Of a stretch of DNA of 38,387 bases, positions 32,437-38,387 are shown piece after piece. The stretch comes from Oehlia diaphana (taxonomy: Eukaryota; Glomeromycota; Glomeromycetes; Glomerales; Glomeraceae): assembly GCA_003833135.1 (NCBI GenBank), contig QZLH01000096.1, positions 28,483 to 66,869 on the forward strand, read 5' to 3'. Position numbers and translations under genes: made by a program. Position 1 is the first letter of the stretch; each line of letters opens with the position of its first letter. Below the pieces are notes generated by a model. The model saw only the letters and a list, made by a program, of their open reading frames with translations, was not told the origin of the DNA and searched no databases.

Positions 32437-34510
32437 ATTTCAAAACTTCATTTAAGGACATGTATTACTTTATTATTTTTTTTCGTTTTTTTCTTATGCG
32501 TCCATATTATATTTTCATCACACCATCCTTCTTTTTATATCTTTGAGAAATACACTGTAATTACCACAAAGCCTATACATATATAATTCAATATTATTTT
32601 TCAGCTGTCATAAATACTAGTGTAATGTTTTTTTAGAAAAAAACAGGTAATATACAATTCGATTATCGGATAATCCCTATTATTACCATACGTCGATCAT
32701 TGTTAAGTTCTAGAATACCCTAGGACAGGTATCCCGTCTTCGTGAGATGAGTATATTATCATTAATTGAATATCAGTTAGCGTGGCCCTGTTAATCGTCT
32801 CTAGGCACTCTAGGTAGAAGATTGACTGAAAATACCAGCTACCAAATAGTACGAGTTGGATATTTTCAGTAAAATTCAGAGGTTATTTTTGAGAATATTT
32901 ATGATTTATAACGCCAAATTAAAAGGGTTCATATCAAGCAAATGGAATTTTCATTTGCAGTTTGTACAATATATAATCTAATGAAATCCCAATTACCAAC
33001 CTGGTAGTTTTGTAAGGAATCATTATTATTACATTAATAATTAGTCATTCATTTATCAGTATTATTTACCAAATGAATTTATTTAAAAACTATATTAGAA
33101 ACTTTCATAATTATTTAATATATAAATAATTTTTTTGTGCATTAACTTACATATTAGATTTAAAATGTGTTTTATTATATTAATAATAATTAATTGAGTG
33201 AATTTTATAATAAACCATTATATTAGTAAACAATAAAATAAGTTATGTAAAATTTTATTTAAATTAGTACCCTGTTTAATAAATTTTATTATAATTTATA
33301 TTTAATTAATTACTATTAATGGATGATAAAGTGATAATAATATTAGATTTAGTATTAAAAAGCCAATTAGTTAATATTTTGAAGCCTTATTTTTTAGATT
33401 TTTACCTACTTTGCTGTTACCTCTAATTTTTTTTAAAATATTTTTACAATATAGTTATATTACCTACTTTGCTGAAATCTCTAATTTTTTTAACAATATA
33501 ATTATATAATAGTATGATATAATAACAATAAGAAAATAATAAAAATAAAAAACAGTGTCAAAATAAAATGCATAAATAACATAATTGTAAAAATATATAA
33601 AATATATTATAATTTTAAAATGACTATTTATTTTTTTATAATATAATATTATTTATGATATTTTTTTTGTCCATCCAATTTTCTTAAGATTACAGATCAC
33701 AGATTAGTCACGAATAGTATAAAAAATCAATAACAATTACTGCTTCCATATTTTTTTTTAACTTGTAGTAAATAGTGTGGTAAATTCATTATAATTAATC
33801 TTGAAAGTAAGACATTATTACTTGGACAAAAAAACAGAATAAAAACTTTTTATTACAAATGATTTTTGATATACAAAATGCAAAAAAAAATTATTTTTTG
33901 AAGTATTCTGTAAAAAATGTTATTCTGTATTTTAAATTTCAAGGTACATAATGAATAAATTTGTTTATTTCCATATTTTTTTCTGTGAATGTATTATTTT
34001 TACAGAATTTTTACAAAAAGTCATAAAGAAATAATAGATCAGATAAAAATTTTTTATAGAATGGTGATTGCAATTGCAATTTATCTTTGTAAAAATCATA
34101 ATTCTGAAGAAAATTACTACCAAAAAATAATCTTAAATTGAAAAGTCAAATTATTTATAGGTAAGGAAGAATATAATCCAAACTATAGAATATGTAAAAA
34201 ATATAATAAAAAATTTTATTACATAAGGAAGATTCTAATACTGTAATTGAACATTCTATATTGAAAAGCATTTGAAAATAAAAGAATAAGGTAGCGGCTT
34301 GTCTTGAAAATTCTGAAAATTAGTCAATTTGATTAAAGTAATTTCATGAAGATAATAAGATTTTTACGCATTTTCAAATACAAGTAGTTTGATCTTTTTA
34401 GTTCTATTTAAGTTACATTCTAAAAATACTGTAATCCTAGTTTTATAGTAATAAAATATATTAAATATAATTTAATAATAAATAAATTTTAATATAAATA
34501 TAAGAAAATT
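32437..34510. other. 4E-T 3' flank, then AT-rich spacer
   Basis: The first 450 bp are less AT-rich and probably include the 3' UTR. A 9 bp inverted repeat CTGAAAATA/TATTTTCAG spans about 32827-32870. Near 33408-33490 a segment TACCTACTTTGCTG...CTCTAATTTTTTT occurs twice in tandem. The remainder has no gene I can support. Confidence 0.45.
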
Positions 34511-35116
34511 TTACTTTCTTTGTTCCAAAACAGGCCCAGATGCAAGTATTTGATTAGGTATTATGTAATAAAAAAGTCCAGTTTCATCAAAATTAAATAC
34601 ATCATTTGAATTATATTTAGAAATTAATTCTTGTAATTCAGCTTGTAATTCTGGTAATGTAGATAAAGACGTATTATTAAATTCTTCATATATTTGTTAC
34701 TTGCTTAAATTATTTCATGATTTAAATCCACCTAATCAAGTATTTAAAAATCCAATAGTATTTTTTGCTATATTTAAATCCTGTGCAAATTCTTTAACTT
34801 TTTCTTGTAAAATATTAACTGATAAGATCATATTTTTTAATAATGCTTATTTTATCTAAATAGAAAGTGCTTGTTCAAGTGAAGAATACTTTACTTTATG
34901 ATACCTATAAATTGGAATTGAAGTATTATTTATTATAGAAAACTATCGCTCTCTATCCTTTAAAATCTTAGATATTGTTAGTCTTTTAATATTTACATTA
35001 TAAAGTTGGTTAAAATATATTGCAATATTTTCATAGGATATATTTAGATTTTTAATTTGATAATTATAAATTTTATATTTTATTTCGTTACTTATAGCCA
35101 TCTTTATTTGTGTCAT
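34511..35116 (-). pseudogene. Tigger/pogo-like transposase relic, N-terminal half, six nonsense codons
   Basis: A 202-codon frame from the ATG at 35116 to the TAA at 34511 runs without any frameshift. The N-terminal Psq/CENP-B-type helix-turn-helix (SNEIKYKIYNYQIKN..., YENIAIYFNQLYNVNIKRL) is followed by a CENP-B/Tc5 DNA-binding domain (SSLEQALSI, LQEKVKEFAQDLNI) and the start of the DDE nuclease, VFNFDETGLFYYIIPNQ, with its first catalytic Asp. It stops shortly after SGPVLEQRK, so the catalytic second half is missing. In-frame stops fall after DRER, QALSI, IK, GFLNT, GFKS and NLSK. By family resemblance these sites normally carry Trp, Trp, Gln, Trp, Arg and Gln. Pogo-like MITEs with matching end style occur elsewhere in the window. 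Confidence 0.8.
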
Positions 35117-36280
35117 TATAATGTGTAAAAGAGAACAAAGAAAAAAAATAGAGAAAAAATGATATTTTGTATTATTGAAAAAGAAAAAATAATCTCTGAT
35201 AATTGTTAAATTTAGCAAAATAAAAAGGTGCGCAATTTTCTATTTAAATTCATCAATCATGATGTAATGTACAGTACATTTAATTATGTGATATATGATA
35301 ATATATAGTTAATTTTATAATAATTTAAACTAAAGTCTGTTTTTATAAGCATAACGGATATGCTTATATTATTTTGCCGATTATTTGCTGATTATGTAAT
35401 TCTGGATTTTAAAAACTTGTTGAAAAGTCATAAATAATTTTAAAATAATGTGCCAAAAAAAATAATGGAAATCCAAACTAAGTACTAAATTATTATATAG
35501 TTTTAATTATGTGATTATTGGTATAATTTTTTTATATTACTATAACAGTGGAATATCAGACAAAAATTGATGGGTAAAGGTGAATATGCATAGGCGAAAC
35601 TTAAAACTTTGCACAAATATTCTCTATCTTATTTATAATATACTGTATATTAGAAATAAAACAATGATATAATTCATTAAACAGATTTTTTATTAGTAAG
35701 GTATTTAACAATTAATTTTGCAAAATGAATAAATAAATATCAAACACAAAATTAAGTAAATACCATGCAATTATATAAATTAATGTCATAAAATTAAGTA
35801 AATTATGCCATAAAACTAAATAAATCGTAAAATTTAATAAATAATACTATAAAATATATGCTAACAATTCATTAAAATTTAATAAAATTTTATAATATTA
35901 AAAGTTAAGAAGTTGCTACTAAGTAAAGTCACTCAATAACAATCCAATTCTAATAAAATTTAATATACAACAAATTATAACCAAATTTAAAACTTTTTTG
36001 CAAAATTTGAGCATATATTATATATATTATTATGTAAAAATTTTTAATAACAGCATTTATATTATATGATATATTTGAATAAATAATTGACAAATGATCA
36101 GCAAATGATCAGCAAAATTGTGATAAAATAGGAATGTTTGCTATGCTGTTTTTATATTAGTAATAATAATTAGTATATAATGAAAATTTTAAGGTATTAA
36201 AATTAAGTGATAATATACAGAATGTAATTATATATGAGATGATTATAGACAGGTTTAACTGTATTTAATAATTTTACATT
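35117..36280. other. AT-rich spacer
   Basis: No gene is visible. Minor repeats are present: a diverged CATAAAATTAAGTAAAT series near 35755-35855 and a doubled 11-mer CAAATGATCAG near 36090-36112. The upstream extension of the minus-strand ORF to 35218 is not convincing as protein. Confidence 0.45.
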
Positions 36281-36545
36281 CAGTGATCACAAAAAGATGA
36301 AATACAACTCATTAAATTCCTCTTATTAAAATGAATCTAATAATAGTAAAATTATATTCCTAGGTGTAATATATAAGGAATTAACTAAATATATCAAAAA
36401 TTTTTTATGTCTTATTTTTACACAAACATTTTTAACGTTACTTTCTTATATATTACATTTAAAAATATAATTTTACCATTATTACTATTAGATTTATTAC
36501 AATAAAAGGATTTTGAATGATATTTCATCTTTTTGTGATTACTAG
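36281..36545. mobile_element. Second copy of the foldback core palindrome
   Basis: The left arm CAGTGATCACAAAAAGATGA is matched at the right by TCATCTTTTTGTGATTACTA. Both arms continue with AATCTAATARTARTAAAATT and AATATATAAG-type sequence to a centre near 36412. The same order (CAGTGATCAGAAAAAGATG, GAATCTAATGGTAGTAAAAT) forms the inner arms of the element at 7559-8105. This copy lacks the outer CAATCAG 11-mer arms. A third, partial arm lies at about 36603-36680. The minus ORF at 36418-36615 is a by-product. Confidence 0.7.
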
Positions 36546-36936
36546 ATATGAAGTTAGATATTAAAATATTTATACAAAACATAAAATATAAAATTTTTAA
36601 CATTTTTAATAACAATTCCTTATATATTGCATCTAGAAATGCAATTTTGCTATTAGATTTGTTGCAACAAGAGAAATCTGATATTATGTCAATTAAATTA
36701 AATTCACGAATATGTAGTAATTAATTACTAAGTCATTATGTACAATATCATTATCATATAAAAATGATATAGCACAGGTAAACTAGTATGCCAGATTGCA
36801 TTTATCATTTTAGGTATCTTTCTGTGATTACTGTATATAAAATTATTAAATAAAATATTATTAAATATATAAGAAACTATATATTATACAATCTTTAACA
36901 ATTAATTGACACTGATTTAAATTTGTTAAAATTTTT
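36546..36936. other. Partial foldback arm and AT-rich spacer
   Basis: About 36603-36680 repeats the arm sequence (CCTTATATATTGCATCTAGA, AATTTTGCTATTAGATTTGT). The rest is AT-rich with no gene. Confidence 0.45.
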
Positions 36937-37200
36937 TTAGTTTACTTACTTTATAACGAAGTAGATGGTTTGGCCAATCAGACCTTCATTATAAGAAAAT
37001 TCGTTATTTTTATAATGAATTATTTGGTATAGCATTATAATATAAGAAAATTCATTAAATATAATTGAAAAAATTTAGTATAACTTAGAAAATTTGGTAT
37101 ATTGCAGTATATTGTATAACAACATATAACATATGAACTTATATTACACAAAATTTCTTCATTATATTAAGAAATTCGTTATAATAAGAGTCATTTTTAT
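36937..37200. mobile_element. Degenerate pogo/Tigger-like MITE
   Basis: The left end TAGTTTACTTACTTTATAAC-GAAG resembles the ends at 11830 and 12326 (AGTTTACCC...TATAGCGAA). The right side, reverse-complemented, carries GACTCTTATTATAACGAATT. Internal TTCATTATAAGAAAATTCGTT repeats several times in both orientations. TA borders are likely but eroded. There is no coding sequence. Confidence 0.5.
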
Positions 37201-37349
37201 ATTATAGATTACTTTGTTAAACAGTATACAGCATTTTATTAGTAATACAGAGTGTAACAAAAATAATTGTAGTTGATATATTTCATTAAATTTCTTATTA
37301 ATCAGTAATATAAATTAAACAAAAATTTTTTTATTTTAAAGAATAAATT

Positions 37350-37610
37350 TAAAATTTATAATATATGAAAATTTTTCTTAATTTAAATCACTAGTTGGCA
37401 AGAAATTTGATATTAAACTACATTTATTAATAATCTACATTATGATTTTTGACAATCTTTAAAATTTAAAAATTTCTCTAAACTAGCAAGCCAAATAATT
37501 TTAAATTTTTACATTTTATATAAAAATATCTAATTTATAATATATTAAAATTTTATCCAATTTTAATCACTAATTGCTAAGATATTTTTAAATTTAATTA
37601 AACTTCTAGT
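37350..37610. repeat. Diverged direct repeat of about 65 bp
   Basis: AATTTATAATATATGAAAAT...TTAATCACTAGTTGGCAAG (from about 37353) recurs as AATTTATAATATATTAAAAT...TTAATCACTAATTGCTAAG (from about 37531), separated by about 110 bp of AT-rich DNA. The origin is unknown. Confidence 0.45.
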
Positions 37611-37656
37611 TAATTAAAATTTAACAATTTTTTTTTCAATTTTTAAAAAAAAAATA

Positions 37657-37748
37657 TACCGTATATCACGGGTGAGAATTATCTAAAACCCTGTCCAAAA
37701 CTTGTCCAAAACTGTCCAAAACTGTCCAAAACTGTCCAAAATTGTCTA
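37657..37748. repeat. TIR-like TACCGTATATCACGGG followed by a 10 bp tandem repeat
   Basis: The 16 bp at 37657-37672 matches the ends of the MITE at 11912-12225. It is followed at 37691-37748 by five to six tandem copies of ACTGTCCAAA (the first one variant). This looks like the left terminus and subterminal repeats of an element that continues into the GATC-rich and hairpin sections and probably past the window end. The sequence after the first 16 bp differs from the earlier MITE, so it is a different family or a chimera. Confidence 0.5.
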
Positions 37749-37769
37749 ATTGCCTAATATTGCCTCTAG

Positions 37770-37985
37770 TGTTCCAAAAAAAATCCAATCTGATTCGTAT
37801 TCACAGATCTGATCCAAAACGGATCAGATCGGATCAGATTTTTTATGATCCGTGATCTGATCCAAATCAAAAAAATTTGATCCGTTACGGATCGAATCGG
37901 ATCAGATCATTTATTTATCCAAATCAGATCAGATCGAATCAGATTCGAACGGATTTGGATCAGATCCGAATCAGATCTGAATAAA
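37770..37985. repeat. Dense GATCNGATC/GGATCAGATC motif cluster
   Basis: More than a dozen overlapping copies of GATC-containing 9-11-mers (GATCTGATCC, CGGATCAGATC, AATCAGATC) in both orientations fill about 215 bp, giving many short palindromes. Such clusters are common as subterminal transposase-binding repeats; that role is inferred. There is no coding potential. Confidence 0.6.
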
Positions 37986-37989
37986 AAAT

Positions 37990-38165
37990 GTTTCGCGTAA
38001 TGTTTTTTATTAAGACAATTAAAAACTGTTGCAAAACGGTTTTTTTAGTTATATAAACCATTTCGCAACAGTTTATATTAAATTCGTTAAAAAAACCATT
38101 GCGAAATGGTTTTTATCAAATTTATTAATAAACCGTTGCAAAACGGTTTTTACAGTTAGATCTCT
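37990..38165. repeat. Short hairpin array related to the 8765-9260 array
   Basis: Successive palindromes ACTGTT-GCAA-AACGGT (about 38026), ACCATT-GCGA-AATGGT (about 38095) and ACCGTT-GCAA-AACGGT (about 38132), plus a half unit ACCATTTCGCAACAGTTT (about 38057), share the design of the 78 bp array: a 6 bp stem, a GCAA/GCGA loop and flanking T-runs. The stem bases differ from those in the first array but remain paired. The plus ORF at 38029-38211 is spurious. Confidence 0.6.
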
Positions 38166-38387
38166 ATATACTGATACAATATATGGGGACCGTCATAGCA
38201 AAAGGGGGTGATGCGTCAATCACGTAATTTTGAGAAAATCACAAATTATTATTCGTCATTAATTTTTACCGATCATCGCAAAAAAAAAAGATTTTTTTAA
38301 AAACGGTCTTATTAACTTCAAATTTTTTTTTGCAAGTAATAAGTTGAGAACATTGGCTTTCTTTTTATATATTTATTTTTTAAATTT
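38166..38387. other. Window edge, unassigned
   Basis: The sequence has a GC-richer patch (38180-38225) and then AT-rich runs. It may be the continuation of the repeat-bearing element. No gene is seen. Confidence 0.35.

Noticed and set aside
36281..36545. Considered as a Tc1/mariner element because it begins CAGTGATCAC
   Set aside because: No TA dinucleotide flanks either copy of the core, so the superfamily was left open.
38029..38211. 60-codon plus-strand ORF
   Set aside because: It is made of the hairpin repeat array.

Overview
The window looks like nuclear DNA of a filamentous fungus with a very AT-rich, transposon-laden genome. An arbuscular-mycorrhizal fungus (Glomeromycotina, Rhizophagus-like) fits best. 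This rests on composition, short introns of about 60-100 nt, the three conserved genes and the mix of mobile elements; it is an inference, not a database match. I see no rRNA, tRNA, CRISPR or bacterial-type operon.

Three intact protein genes lie in the less AT-rich part. SEC7 (minus strand, 15030-21041) is an uninterrupted 2003-codon ORF for the large BIG/Sec7-type ARF guanine-exchange factor of the late Golgi. After a 4.5 kb AT-rich gap, two intron-rich genes follow in tandem on the plus strand. The first is an RBM39/Rsd1-type splicing factor (12 exons, 25563-27817) with an RS region, two RRMs and a C-terminal UHM. The second is an eIF4E-transporter (4E-T/EIF4ENIF1-like) protein (9 exons, 29010-32436). 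They serve splicing, mRNA storage and translational control, and vesicle traffic. Nothing suggests joint regulation beyond proximity.

Both flanks are transposon graveyards. On the left are: a HARBI1-like transposase relic (55-1191, minus); a gag-type relic with a ruined zinc knuckle (about 3320-5630, minus); a diverged satellite of about 100 bp period (about 6010-7558) split by a 547 bp foldback element (7559-8105); an element carrying a 78 bp hairpin array (8526-9385); another palindrome (10521-10740); a MITE nested in a pogo-like MITE (11912-12225 within 11830-12326); and the 3' end of a non-LTR retrotransposon with RNase H and zinc-finger remnants (12560-14400). In the SEC7-RBM39 gap are a pogo-like MITE (22506-22676) and a 694 bp Tc1/mariner-like palindrome (23101-23794). 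On the right are a Tigger/pogo transposase relic (34511-35116, minus), a second copy of the foldback core (36281-36545), another pogo-like MITE, and at the edge a GATC-rich and hairpin-repeat element.

The most notable pattern is how the element genes died. In the Tigger, HARBI1 and RNase H relics the reading frame is largely kept over hundreds of codons. The nonsense codons sit where the families usually have Trp, Gln or Arg. Active-site Asp has become Asn and zinc-ligand Cys has become Tyr. Each of these is a single C-to-T or G-to-A change. The inverted-repeat arms of two MITEs also differ only by transitions. This points to cytosine-deamination decay (methylation-linked or RIP-like), which whole-genome data could test.
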